A stretch of DNA of 64,000 nt, from contig JAYKYS010000016.1 of assembly GCA_036924285.1 (NCBI GenBank), forward strand, positions 4,526,001 to 4,590,000, read 5' to 3'. Made by a program: the position numbers and the translations under genes. The notes under the pieces are model-generated. The model worked only from the letters and a program-made list of their open reading frames with translations. It searched no databases and had not been told where the DNA came from. The stretch's first letter is position 1, and every line of letters starts with the position of its first letter. Origin of the DNA: Asterella californica. Lineage: Eukaryota > Streptophyta > Marchantiopsida > Marchantiales > Aytoniaceae. Positions 45,705-56,305 of this stretch are shown here, one piece after another.

Positions 45705-46875
45705 TCTATAGGCTCTGCACACACATCCATCGATTTCACGGTGCAGACGGAGAGCACACCCAGACACATGATAAACATTATAGTGTACACTACACTCGAT
45801 GTTGGAATAGGGGGATAACGCAGGAAGAAGTCTGCATTCTCTTACCGCCAGCAGCGATTCGGAGATGTAGATGAGTAGTGGACAGTCTAGGAGCAGGGAA
45901 CGGCATCCTCGTGCAGTCCTGCTGGTTAGACTGATGTGTCGAGGAGTAGGGACAGACAGTAGAGGGAGTGAGCTTCCCAACACCTATGTACCTTCTTCTC
46001 GGGGAATGGATTGCTGATTTGAGTGCAGAAGCTTAACTCGTGTCTTCTGGGTGGTGGATTCCCTTGAATTCGCTCCCAATTGTGCATGGGAAGTGTTCTC
46101 CTTGAGTGGCGGTGACTGTCAGCAGTTGTGGAAGTGTAGCTTGGCTCGTCCAGCAGAGCACTTAGGATCTGCGTACGGACGGTCTTATGGATAAGAGATC
46201 CCAGAAGACAGAGTAGTCAAAGCAGCGAAGTGAAGAAGAAAGAAACCTTCTTCCCACAACAGAAGACGACATCTTCAAGAAGAAGACGGTGCAACTGTAC
46301 ACATGTTTGTTGTCTTCCTCCCCAAACTATTACAAGCTGGGATGGCTTGTTAGTCAGGATCCAGACTAGAAGCCTGTCGGAATCTTAATTTCATCTTTTC
46401 ATCTTGTTTTCTCTTGTTTGGATTTTCTCTTCTTCCCCATCTTCTCTCATCTTCCCCATCTTCTTACCTTCTTCTAGTGAGATTCCGAGACTTCTATTGA
46501 GCTTCCGTGAAGGTGAATGTCGTTGTAGTGCTGCAGGAAGATCATTTCCGTAAGCAGAAGCTTGGGAAGGCTACAGGGAGCATACATCCTATGATTGATC
46601 TAACCCATTGTAATGTGAGTGTGAGAGTAAGGTGTAACAGCCGTGCTAGTCGACTTCTGCGAAGCATGACAATCTTCTAGAGGTGTGAGAAGACGAGCTG
46701 AACCTCCAGAAGACGAGAATCGCTTTGTGAGAAGACGAGATTTCTAGGCAAAACCCGTGTGTTTGTGTGTTTGAACAGATCTTAGAACTTAGAGCAGCGT
46801 TACTTGTGCAAATCCTCTGTGGGAACGATATCTTGTATACTAAATGGGCAAAAGGAGTAATCCTGCGTCACTACA
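45705..46875 (+). mobile_element. Family-A LTR, copy A4, rest of 3' third
   Basis: Noncoding continuation of A4 after the A6 insertion. It contains the AATTGTGCATGGGAAGTG block near 46078, the pyrimidine-rich tract near 46430-46475, and the end GGAGTAATCCTGCGTCACTACA-type terminus at 46875. No gene seen. Confidence 0.8.
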
Positions 46876-49800
46876 TGAACTTCTTGTACAACTCTACTTC
46901 TCGCATATCTTCTATCTTCTGTTAGGAAGTAGGATGTAATGCAAGGTGGGTTGTCTTCTTAGAAATCCATGCGATGCCTTGTTTAGTTAGGATTGGTTAG
47001 ATATAGCTCGGAAGACGAGAGGAGCTTAGGAAGCACTGTTAGAATTCCGGAAGACGGAATAGCTGTCTTTTGGAAGACTAGATTCGTCTTTTGAGAGTGG
47101 AAGCTAGACTGTGAAAACTTGGGAAGGACTGAGCCTTCGGCTCACAGTAAGTACGTGTGGCTTAGTGCAACAGAGCTTCAAGTATTTCGATGCATCCTCG
47201 AGAGTTGGTGTTACCGGCAGCAGAGTTGGCCGAGGCCAAATCTTTCCTCAGGGGGTTGGATCTCGACTTATTCTTGTGGGATTGGAACCTCGCTGACCAG
47301 TGTCTTCAAGAGGAGGTTTGGGCAGCATTACCTCCCCGCAACCGTGTACCTGTGAAGGAAAGAGTAGCTCAAGGAAGACCATCTTCCTGGACAACAGATT
47401 GGTGGCGTATGGCTTTCCATAGGCCAGAAGCAGAGAACAAGAGGTACAAATTAGAGAAGAAGATCCTACCCATGATCTCGAGGAAGTGGCATGTGCCTGA
47501 GAGCACATCTTGTCTCTTCCTGGAGGACGGACAGAGAAGAAACGGAAAGAAGGTTGAAGCTTACCGAGAGCCGCAGAAGCGTCTTTTGACGAAGCTATTC
47601 CTCCATCTCTTTCCCAAGGAGAAGGCACAGAAGACGAGGTACCTTGGAGACCAAGACGTGGAATTCCTGGAAGCCATTTGAGAAGGACTGCCCATCAACT
47701 GGAGTGCGTTCTTCCACGCATATGTGCAGGCAGAGCTGGTGTACTTAGGCACCTTGGCAGGAGGACATCTTACTCCATTCTTCTGTTACATGTACATGGT
47801 CAAAGGGGACCTAACGGAAGATCAGTTGGCGAGATATGAGCCAACAAGACAGCACGAGACCAAGGAGGAGACCTCGGGAGAAGACGACCGAGCAGCAGCA
47901 ATGACTCCCCCTCCCACTCCGATGTCACAGATGAGGCCAGGTACTCATCAGAAGACGCTTCTGATTAGGGAAGATGACTCCAGTGGGTCGGAATACGCGA
48001 CACCACCAAGGAAGATGGTTCCTAGGAGTGTACCTAAAAAGACCACCTCCTTCCCAATCATTCACTCTGGATCGGAATCCGACTCTCAGGAGGAGCCACT
48101 GAGTACCCGAACTGCGCAGAAGACCGCTTCTGCAACACCAGAGAGTCTTCCGAAGACTCCAAAAGACGAAGGTTGGATGGATACTCCCACTGCGATGCGA
48201 GGAAGCGCAGTAAAGAGGACCGCTTCTACCATGGGGAGAGATCTTCCACCCCAGAAGATGAGAAGAGTAGCTTCTTCTCGCGCGTAGAAGTAGAAGGTCA
48301 CAGCAGCAGAAGACGCATCCTTGTCTCTGGAAGACAAGGAAGACACCTCTGTCCGGATCGTGGGGATGAGTCTGTCTTCCACATGAAGAAGACTGGAGGA
48401 GTTCAGTGCCTTCTTCCACTCGGAGATCCAACCAGCTATGGAGTTGGTGGAGAAGAGAGCGATGGCTCAGGAGAAGCCACTACAGTCTGGATTTGGTCTG
48501 CGCACCCTGATGCGTCAGGAAGAAGGCCAAAAGAAGGTAGAAGTGTTGGAAGCCAATCTCCGCACCATGGAGAAGCTCGCAGCGAAGTACAAGGCGGAAG
48601 CAGCCGCTTCTGCCAAGGAGTTAGCGCAGCTGAGGAAGAGCAACCAGGAGTTGCAGGCGCGTTTACAGCAGCATGACCAAGAGGTTCTGTGGGTCAGAGG
48701 TAAGACCAGCACCCTCTCATGGAAGACACTGCGGGAAGCCGCAGAAGCGCAGGCTGCAGCAGAGAAGACGCAGCGAGAAGTAGCAGAAGCTCGTGCGCAG
48801 GGGTTGCTAGCTCAGACGATAGAAGCACTTCGAAAGAAGTTCAACTTCACCGCGGGTAGGAAGCTTCTTACCTTAGCTAGAGAGTGGGATGACGAGTCCA
48901 GAGCAAGGTTAGTGGAGTGTAAGGAGAGCATGTTCCGTTACTTGGATCGGCAGATAGAGAGAGTGAAGACGCTTTACGGTCTTCCTTCGATTCCGCCACC
49001 TGCAACTGCATCTTCCCAAGCCCAAGACCATCGATCGGATCAGACTTGGAGAAGGAGGAGTTCGACCTCGCTGGTCCACTTGGTAGTGACAGTGTTGGAA
49101 GCCGAGAAGACCACGGAAGAAGCCTCGGAAGACAAGGTGTCTTCTGGAAGACATGAAGAAGAGCTGTCTTCCCAAGTATTCAAAGTGGAGGAAGCGACTT
49201 CCCTGGATCCTTATGAGGTCACCATGGCCCCCAGCGTCGAACCAGTACCTCAGAAGAGCGAGGAAGCGCAGGTCGACCCAGCTTCCCAGAAGACGCTTCC
49301 GTCTTTCGAAACAGCAACCAGGCGAGCCAACTACGAATGTTGAGGAGGAAGTCATCTCAGTGACACCCGAGGTATTCGCAGGACTTCCCAGCTTATCAAA
49401 AGCTGAGTTAGGAGTTCAGGTAGGAGCAGAACAAATGGAGATTGCATCTGAGCAATTAGAGTAGGCAGCAAAGCGCAGAAGACAAGTTGACTTGTCCAAA
49501 CTTAGTAGGAACCGAACATGCTATCTTAGGAGGTGACAGTTTTAGTGTAATATTAGATAGGTGACCATGTGGCAGAGTAGGCAGCGCAGGAGTAGTAAGG
49601 TGGATTGCTAAACAGGAAAGGGAACCGCTTGCATGTGGGGTGGCAGCCTTCTGACAGCGCCCATCTCTCCCTGGTTGTAGTTGAGGATTAGAGGGGATTC
49701 TCCGTGTGTCTCAAGGCAGATGCATAAGTAGGATCGAAGAGTAGATTTTCAGGCACACATATGCATCACTGTGAGTAGGGACGCATTACACACTAGAGGC

Positions 49801-51055
49801 GCATACGCACAGTGCACACTACACCCGATGTTAGAGACATACGAATAGATTGGGATTACACCGAAGGGGTCTGCATTCTCTCGTTGCCAGCAGTGGTTCG
49901 AAGATGTAGATAGAGATAGTGAGCAGTTTAGGAGCAGGGAACGGCATCCGCGTGTAGTCCGGCTGTCTAAACTGGTGTGTCGAGGAGTAGGAGCAAAAAG
50001 TAGAGGAAGTGAGCTTCCCAACACCAATGTGCGTTCTTCTCGGGGAATGGATTGCTGATTTGAGTGCAGAAGCTTTGTCTGTGTCTTGGTAGTGGGTTTC
50101 TTTGAATTCACTTCCGATTGTGCATGGGAAGCATTCTTCTTGAGTGGCGGTGACTGTCAGCAGTTGTGCAGATTTGCAGCTTGGCTCATCCAATGGAGCA
50201 CTTCGGATCCACGTACGGACGGTCCTAGGGGTAAGAGATCCCAGAAGATAGAGTAGTCGGAGCAGCGAGAGAAGAAGAAAGAAGCCTTCTTCCCACAGCA
50301 GAAGACGACATTCTCAAGTAGAAGACTGTGTAACTGTACGCATTTTTGTGGTCTTCCTCCCCAAACTATTACAAGCAGGGATGGCTTGTTAGTCAAGATC
50401 CGGACTAGAAGTCTGTCGGAGTCTTAATTTCTCATTTTCATCTTGTTTCTCTCTTGTTTGGATTTTCTCTTCTTCCCCATCTTCCCCATCTTCTTACCTT
50501 CTTCTAGTGAGCTTCCGAGACTTCTATTGAGCTTCCGTGAAGGTGAATGTCGTTGTAGTGTTGCAAGAAGACCTTTTCCGTAGGCAGAAGCTTGGGAAGG
50601 CTACATGGGACAAACACCATGTGATTGATCTAACCCGTTGGGAATTGGAAGAGCAATGTGGCGACATACGTTGCTAGTCGATTTCTACGAAGCAGGAGCA
50701 GTCTTCTGGAGGTGTGAGAAGCCGAGTTGAACCCCAGAAGTCAAGAATTGCTTCGGGAAGACGGTACTGAGAAGATCGGAAGAAGTGACCTGGAAGCAGG
50801 AAGCGTCTTCCTGAGCTTCTCAGTAGATAGTTGTGTGATATTTTAGTTAGTAGTTGATTGTTTAGGTCTAGAGCACATTCTGAAGGGTCTGGAAGCCGTG
50901 TGGTTTTGTGAAAAGACGAGAATTCTAGATAAAACCCGTGTGTTTCTGTGTTTGAATGATCTTAGAACTTAGAACAGTGTTACTTGTGCAAATCCTCTGT
51001 GGGAACGATATCTTTTATACTAAATGGACAAAAGGAGTAATCTTGCGACACTACA
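46876..51055 (+). mobile_element. Family-A LTR, copy A7 (5' LTR of the gag-pol relic)
   Basis: It continues 27630-27932 after the A4 insertion: end of the 5' third (46881-47189), ORF1 (47190-49464) and 3' third (49465-51055, no gene, ends CTACA). It runs straight into gag sequence at 51056. I do not see a primer binding site at that join; the bases that follow (GATATCTACACGATCCC) do not begin with TGG, and the N-terminal part of gag is missing, so the start of the internal region has probably been deleted. Confidence 0.8.
47190..49464 (+). pseudogene. ORF1 of copy A7
   Basis: The frame starts at the ATG at 47190 and shows the whole ORF1 layout: N-terminal W-rich domain (LDLFLWDWNL; DWWRMAFHRPEAENK; KRLLTKLFLHLFPK), acidic linker, basic patch, coiled coil (KSNQELQARLQQHDQEVL; EAAEAQAAAEKTQREVAEARAQ), FNFTAGRKLLTLAREW, FRYLDRQIERVKTLYGLP and the tail. 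Stops: TGA near 47680 in place of tryptophan (copy A4 has TGG), TAG codons in the basic patch near 48286-48293, and one near 48384. A local double shift occurs near 49010-49060, and a further shift near 49310 moves the last 50 residues (ending IASEQLE) into another frame. Same frame otherwise over more than 1.8 kb. Confidence 0.75.
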
Positions 51056-51639
51056 GATATCTACACGATCCCAGTGGGGAATCCTGCTATAAGATCGAGA
51101 CGATACATCCATTCATTCCTACACCTGCTGCTCAATATAATCGTTATACACCTACAGACAGGGCTAGTAATGTACAAACCAGGACGCCTTGGCAACCTTC
51201 TTCATCACAACGACCTCTAAACCCTCTTCCTGGAGCCTGCAACAATTATGGAGAGACATGACACTAATGGTCCACCTGTCCTCATCCGAGAAGACAGATT
51301 GGGCAAGTGCCCTTGTGTGGAAACTGTAAGGAAGCAAGACATTTCACGGGAAATTGTCCTCAGACCTTACGCCCACGACAAATGGTTAGATTTGCATGGA
51401 CCACGCCTCCTGCAGAAGCCGCATCAGCTTCTAAACTCGAGCTAGCAGTGGTACAACACATCACGATAGGAGAAGGAGATCCTGGGGATTGTACGGATTG
51501 TCTCCATATAGAGGAAGACGAACCAGACCTCAGGAAGCGCGAAGAAAAGGAACCTCAGCTGCAGAAGACGACTGCAGCTCAAAAGACGAAGTCACTTGAG
51601 GCAACTTCCTCTTTGACTTTGGTGGATAGCACTGTATGA
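51056..51639 (+). pseudogene. gag: gag fragment of family A with zinc knuckle
   Basis: It begins in the middle of Gag, right after the LTR end (YLHDPSGESCYKIETIHPFIPTPA is read through from the LTR). A TGA near 51258 and a frame change precede the zinc knuckle CGNCKEARHFTGNC (C-x2-C-x4-H-x4-C) near 51311-51352, then a charged linker (DEPDLRKREEKEPQLQ) to a TGA near 51637. The capsid-like N-terminal half is missing. Gag would package family-A RNA. Confidence 0.75.
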
Positions 51640-53253
51640 AGCCCTTGCCCGGATTCAGAGAACTGGCCTCCAGAAGAAGTCCTGGATGAAGCAGTATTCA
51701 AGGTAAGTACCAGAAGCAAATGGAAGTCAGAATCCCGTCAGAAGGAGATCAAGAAGAAGAAGCAGCGTAAGGAGAGATCATCTTCCTCCGAGCGGCCTTC
51801 TTCTCTTGCTTACGACCGAGAAGATCCGAAGTACTTTGCAAGAAGTTGAAGGGATCATGCAAGAAGAGCTGGAGAAGCGACGGAAGATAGTACAACAACT
51901 TCCTCCACCGACTACGGCAGCCCTTGTCTCACGGGAACAGCTTCCAGTCGAGGAAAGACACCATTCTGGTCTTCCACCCAAGGAAGCGGCTACTACATCT
52001 TCTCTGTTGGAAACACCAGTCATTTTTCTAAAGCGATCCTCTTATGACTTCTTGCGAGACTTGTGGAATCAGAAGGCGGATATAACCTTCCAACAGCTAT
52101 TGGATGACAACGCTGGTTACAGGAAGCTGTTACAGTCTGTGCTTCGAGGATCGAGGAAGAAGAGAACGGATAAACTTCCTCAGAGCACCTCGATCCTAAG
52201 GATAGACATGAAGACTTGGGAGCCGCAGAACTTGATATGGAGATCCATGGCTGTCTTCTGAAGAAGGTACATTTATTCCGACTCCGGAGTTAACATCATG
52301 ACTGAAGAAACGGCGCATGTCCCAGGCTTCACTGAGTTCTAGCCTACTTCGAGAATCCTCATAATGACGGACCAGACCAGAAGACGACCTTTGGGACAAC
52401 TGAAAGATGTCTTCACGGTAATTGAGGGAGTATCTTTTTACCTCACTTACATCATTTTGCGACCTGTAGCTAAGGTTGGATATGAAGTGTTGATAAGAAG
52501 ACCATGGCTGTATGCTGAAAATGTAAATACCGATTGGAGAAGACATCGTTTGAGGTTTCTCAATCCTACACCCAAGCTAGGTGAGAAGACCAAAGTCTCA
52601 CTCCCTTGGATGAAGATTGGACATCAAGGTGAAACTCCCTCTACGACTGAGAGGTACACGCAGAAGACTCAGCTGCGTCTTTTGACCTTGATGAACGATA
52701 TGATGAGTTTGTGGTGAATTACTTGAGTACTACAGGTACGACCGAAGAGACAGAAGACGTGATTTGTGGATACATTGAGTGCTATGAAATTGCGGAAGAA
52801 GAGCTTCCAGAAGACGAAAGTACTGTCTTCTCGTCGGAAGATCCGAAAGTTGGTCTTCTAGAAGACGAAAGTACTATCTTCTTTTCGGAAGACCAGTTAG
52901 CTGATCTTCCAGAAGACTTATCTGAACCGGAAGAAGCTCCCAAATCGGAATACTTTGGTGCCAGTGAGTACAATCACACTGAAAGAATGATAAACCTTGA
53001 TGATCTTCAAGAAATAGAGGTTGCTCCGAGGAAGAAGCTGAAGCTTTCCAAGGTGATCGAGGGCCAGCAGTTGGAAGATTTTAGAGAACTTTTGACAGAG
53101 TTCCAGGACGTTTTCGCTTGGATCATAGAAGACATGAAGGACATACCTCGAGAGCTGGGAGAGCATCGCATTGACTTGCTGGAGGGCGTTGTTCTTGCAC
53201 TGCAGAGGCAGTATCGACATAACTCCAAGTACTCACTTCCGGTGAAGGATTAG
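51640..53253 (+). pseudogene. pro: Protease region and linker of family A pol
   Basis: The retropepsin domain lies near 52260-52520. The active-site DSG is at 52280-52288 (YIYSDSGVNIM), one codon block after a TGA at 52259, and the later motif around YEVLIRRPWLY is near 52480-52510. Upstream (51806-52258) is a charged helical region of unknown role. Downstream a frame change near 52710 leads to a long acidic linker (52711-53000) that is dense in GAAGAC, encoding runs such as EEELPEDESTVFSSED. The N-terminal approach to reverse transcriptase follows (FQDVFAWIIEDMKDIPRELGEHRIDLLEG), up to a TAG at 53251. It continues into the reverse transcriptase below. Confidence 0.75.
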
Positions 53254-54300
53254 ATCGATCAATACTTGAAGACGGGAGTCATCTTCCCAGTACTTAGTAG
53301 TGAGTGAGTAGCTCCTATTGTCATCGTGTCAAAGGACACCTGGTATAACACAAAATCACCGATTCTGTGTTAGACCAGGTAGCAGGACATGAGTTCTACA
53401 GCTTCTTGGATGCGTATTCTGGGTACAACCAAGTTTCAATCAGAGAAGAAGACAAGTCAAAAACCACTTTTACCACTGATTGAGGCACGTACGCGTACAA
53501 CCAAATGCCGTTTGGTTTATGCAACGCACCCGCCACATTCCAGAGACTGATGATCACGATCTTCAAGGAGTATCTTTGCACTTTCATGGAGATCTTCTTG
53601 GATGATTTTTGTGTGTTTGGATCGAAAGAAGATCACCTGATATTTCTGAGGAAGTGTTTTTGGAAGTGTAGAGAGCATCGTTTGGCTCTTCACCCTGAGA
53701 AGTGCTTCTTTGGTATGTCAGAGGGAATTTTGCTAGGACATAGGATTTCTGGAAGAGGTATAGAAGTCGACTGTGCTAAAGTGAAAGTCATCATGAAACT
53801 TCACCCACCTGCTAACCTGACTCAGTTGAGAAGCTTCTTGGATAACGTAGGATACTACAGGAGGTTTATTGACAGGTATGCAGAAGTAGCAGGAAGACTC
53901 ACCAAGTTGCTGAAGAAGGAAGAACCTTACATTTGATCTTCTGAGCAGCAAGAAGCGTTCAATTGAAAAGACTTCTGTAAGAATCTCCTATCCTAAGGTC
54001 ACCTGATTGGGAGAGGGTCTTCAACATTTATGTGGATGTTTCTGCTTTTGCCATAGGGGTGGTATTGAGTCAGAAAGATGAGAAGAAGAAGGATTATCTC
54101 ATCTACTATGCGAGAAGACAACTAAGTGATGTAGAGAAGAAGTACTCTACAACTGAAAGGGAGTGTCTTGGCATGATTTACTCCTGTAGGAAGTTTAAGC
54201 ACTATCTTCTAGCCAATCCGTTTGTCTTCTATGTGGATCATTTTTCTTTGAAACATCTAGTGAAGAAAGCAGATTTGTCTGATAGGATAGCTAGGTGAAT
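53254..54300 (+). pseudogene. pol: Reverse transcriptase and RNase H of family A
   Basis: Ty3-type RT motifs are visible in three frames. SE-stop-VAPIVIV near 53302 has TGA for tryptophan. DAYSGYNQVSI lies near 53410. TTD-stop-GTYAYNQMPFGLCNAPATFQR near 53475-53535 again has TGA for tryptophan, and the catalytic FLDDFCVFG is near 53595-53625. The thumb (HPEKCFFGMSEGILLGHRI) and connection (RSFLDNVGYYRRFI) are intact to 53936. RNase H follows in another frame from 54032 (VDVSAFAIGVVLSQ; TERECLGMIYSCRKFKHYL; YVDHFSLKHLVKKADLSDRIAR), ending at a TGA at 54296 where tryptophan is usual. There is also a deletion of about 15-20 codons in the fingers near 53340. Not functional. Confidence 0.85.
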
Positions 54301-54977
54301 TTACTTACACAGGCCTGGAAGACAGCATGTTAATGCTGACTACATATCCAGATTGGAAACAGAACGACGAGAAGATGAAATGGAAGACGAGTTCCTTGAC
54401 GAGAAGTTGTTTTCAGTTTTTGCAGAGACACTTTCATCTGAGAGGGGGCGTACCGCCTGCTTCCCAGAAGACGAGACTAGGTCTTCTGATCCGGTCTTTG
54501 CGACTTCCACAGAGGAATTGATCTTCAAGGACTTGAAGAAGTTCTTGGAAGACCAATAGTACCCCGAGGGATTAGATGCCGAGCAGAGGGCTGTCTTCTT
54601 ACACAAGGCAGACCCTTATGTCATCTTCTAGGGTATCCTGTTTAGGAAAAGACATGATGAGAAGCTAAGGAGATGCCTTGAGCCTTCAGAGATTAAGCCA
54701 GTGATCACGAGTCTTCACTATGAAGATGTTGGGGGCCACTATGGGTTGAAGATCACGATGAAGAAGATGTTGGACGCCGGTTACTAGTGGTCGATCATGT
54801 ATAGAGACACTTTTCAGGAGATCAGGAAATGTGATGCGTGTCAGAGGGTGGGAAGACCAACAGCTACTACTAGGTGGCCTCTTACTCCCATTCTCCCGCT
54901 TGCTCCTTTTGAAAAGTGAGGAATCTACTTTGTTGGGCCTATTGCCCCGATGGCTAGAAGAACGCGAGCACGGTGTC
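54301..54977 (+). pseudogene. int: Integrase N-terminal part of family A, truncated
   Basis: After a charged GAAGAC-containing linker (54340-54560), the zinc-binding part of integrase is present. HKADPYVIF is followed by a TAG, then LHYEDVGGHYGLKITMKKMLDAGY, a TAG for tryptophan, and CDACQRVGR near 54832-54860. FEK-stop-GIYFVGPIAPMARRTRAR ends at 54977, where copy A3 continues but this copy stops. The sequence from 54978 is unrelated. In A3 the equivalent region is 23641-23905, nearly identical in wording, which ties the two relics to the same family. Confidence 0.83.
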
Positions 54978-55929
54978 GTGTGACGTGCTTTCTTATCTGG
55001 GAATACATCGGGTATCTAGCTGTATAGAGTACATGTCGCACTCCGTTACTCAGAACCAGCGACCATCCAAATCTCTCTCTGACCTCCAAGTACACTCTGA
55101 ACCTATCTCGCTACGATATCCTCACGTCCTCTCGGCAAATCTCTCTCTTACTCGACTAGGAATAAAACCGAGGTATCAAGCACGGGCAACCTGTTCCTGC
55201 CATCACCGCTTCCGCTCTCGGACTTGGATCTTCCGAAAGAGTAGTCAAAATGTTGGATTCTGACTTTGCTGAATCTGAAGATGAAGATTGAAACAACTCC
55301 ACTCTTCTAAGAGAAGGAGTTTTTTTCTCTATCTGTCCCTTCGTCTTCGGTCAGAATGCTTTTGTCCTTCTGCGGTGGCTCGAACAATGATTCATGCAAA
55401 ATTGTTGTCCTTGAAGGGAATGGTAGTCATGAGCTATCTTTAGGTGAACTCTCTCCACTCCTTAGACTCGAGCTTGGAGATCGGATATCAATCTTCTTCT
55501 TCCAATATTTCTGCTCGTCCTTCTCGTACTGTGTCCGTGGTGAAATAGGTACAAAGCTTCTTTCAAGCGAAGATGAAGTCCCTTCAGATAAACTTTTTAC
55601 CTCTTGCCACTTCTGAGCTGCTTGACGTCTTCGCTCCTTCGTAGCTTCCTTCTGGCGTTGGACTTCGTCCAACAGTTGTTCGCGGACCAATCTTCTCTTC
55701 AGCACTCGCCTGGTCCTTCTCGTCTTCTGATCTTCTTCAGAAGGCGCTCGGACTCTGTCACGTCAGTTTGGTAACTCGACTAGGTTGACCGAGTACAAAC
55801 TGGCGGACCCCGGTAAGGCCGTTAGGGCAAGTTGGTGAGAGTGTCCACAAGGGGTATACTTCGCAGGTAGGGGCTTGGAGACCTCAGTTCTTCGAATAAT
55901 CTGCATTGAGATATTACCATCTCCAACAC
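54978..55929 (-). mobile_element. Unclassified element fragment with a charged coiled-coil ORF
   Basis: On the minus strand the segment starts TGTTGGAGATGGTAATATC at 55929 and ends at 54978 with ACACGACA, next to the broken family-A integrase. Between about 55740 and 55270 a frame encodes a highly charged helix (QRQKEATKERRRQAAQKWQEVKSL) followed by serine-rich sequence, resembling the N-terminal end of some Gag proteins. The rest (54978-55270) is broken by stops. I cannot name the family, and no target duplication is found. Confidence 0.35.
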
Positions 55930-56152
55930 TACAACAAAGATTACTCGCAAATGATCAAGCCAAACCTACTCTAAACACGAAGAGAATCCGGGTTACACTC
56001 AACTAGACTATCCACCATAGCCTGGAGCTTGAAGGCTCAACTCGAAGAACTAAGGCCTCCAAGCCCTACCTGCGAAGTATACCCCTAGTGAGCTCTCCCC
56101 CCCAACTCGCCGTAACGGTAGTGTTGGAGATGGTAATATCTCAATGCAGATT
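55826..56152. repeat. Interleaved inverted repeats
   Basis: Segment 55830-55897 (GGGGTATACTTCGCAGGTAG in it) is the reverse complement, with some differences, of about 56053-56118. Segment 55898-55933 (GCATTGAGATATTACCATC in it) is a near-perfect reverse complement of 56118-56152. The order is A-B-A'-B', so the two pairs cannot form nested hairpins at the same time. It suggests inverted insertion of related element ends, with later rearrangement. No gene. Confidence 0.7.
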
Positions 56153-56154
56153 TA

Positions 56155-56305
56155 GGCACGTGGAGTTCGTCATCCTTGGACATCATGGGATGTCATAGGA
56201 GAGAGTGTGGAGCTTGCAGCTAAAACTTCTGCTGTTCTAGCTGCAAGCTCCACACTCTCTCTTATGACATCCCATGATGTCCAAGGATGACGAACTCCAC
56301 GTGCC
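56155..56305. repeat. 67-bp near-perfect hairpin
   Basis: Arms 56155-56221 and 56239-56305 are reverse complements with a single mismatch, and the loop is 17 bases. It starts GGCACGTGGAGTTCG and the right arm ends CGAACTCCACGTGCC. The hairpin overlaps the C-terminal reading frame of the methyltransferase element on the minus strand, so if transcribed the RNA would fold into a long stem. Confidence 0.92.

Larger units (their letters stand above)
27933..46875 (+). mobile_element. Solo family-A LTR, copy A4, with nested insertions
   Basis: TGTGGTGCCCAC at 27933 and CACTACA ending at 46875 are flanked by TGAAC on both sides (27928-27932 and 46876-46880). After taking out the nested A6 insertion the copy is about 5.8 kb: 5' third 27933-29938, ORF1 29939-32257, 3' third 32258-32559 plus 45705-46875. 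It is the reference copy for the family-A LTR. The 5' third has the densest GAAGAC palindromes (28080-28180 and 28960-29050) and shows no gene. A solo LTR with a duplication is the usual product of recombination between the two LTRs of one element. Confidence 0.88.

Noticed and set aside
1..54977. GAAGAC sites as leftovers of type IIS cloning (BbsI)
   Set aside because: They occur by the hundred inside diverged natural repeats and in both coding and noncoding parts.
55925..56121. CACTA-type DNA transposon (starts CACTACAACAAAG, ends GGTAGTG)
   Set aside because: Only six terminal bases match in inverted orientation and they lie inside a longer inverted repeat. There is no transposase and no independent 3-bp duplication.
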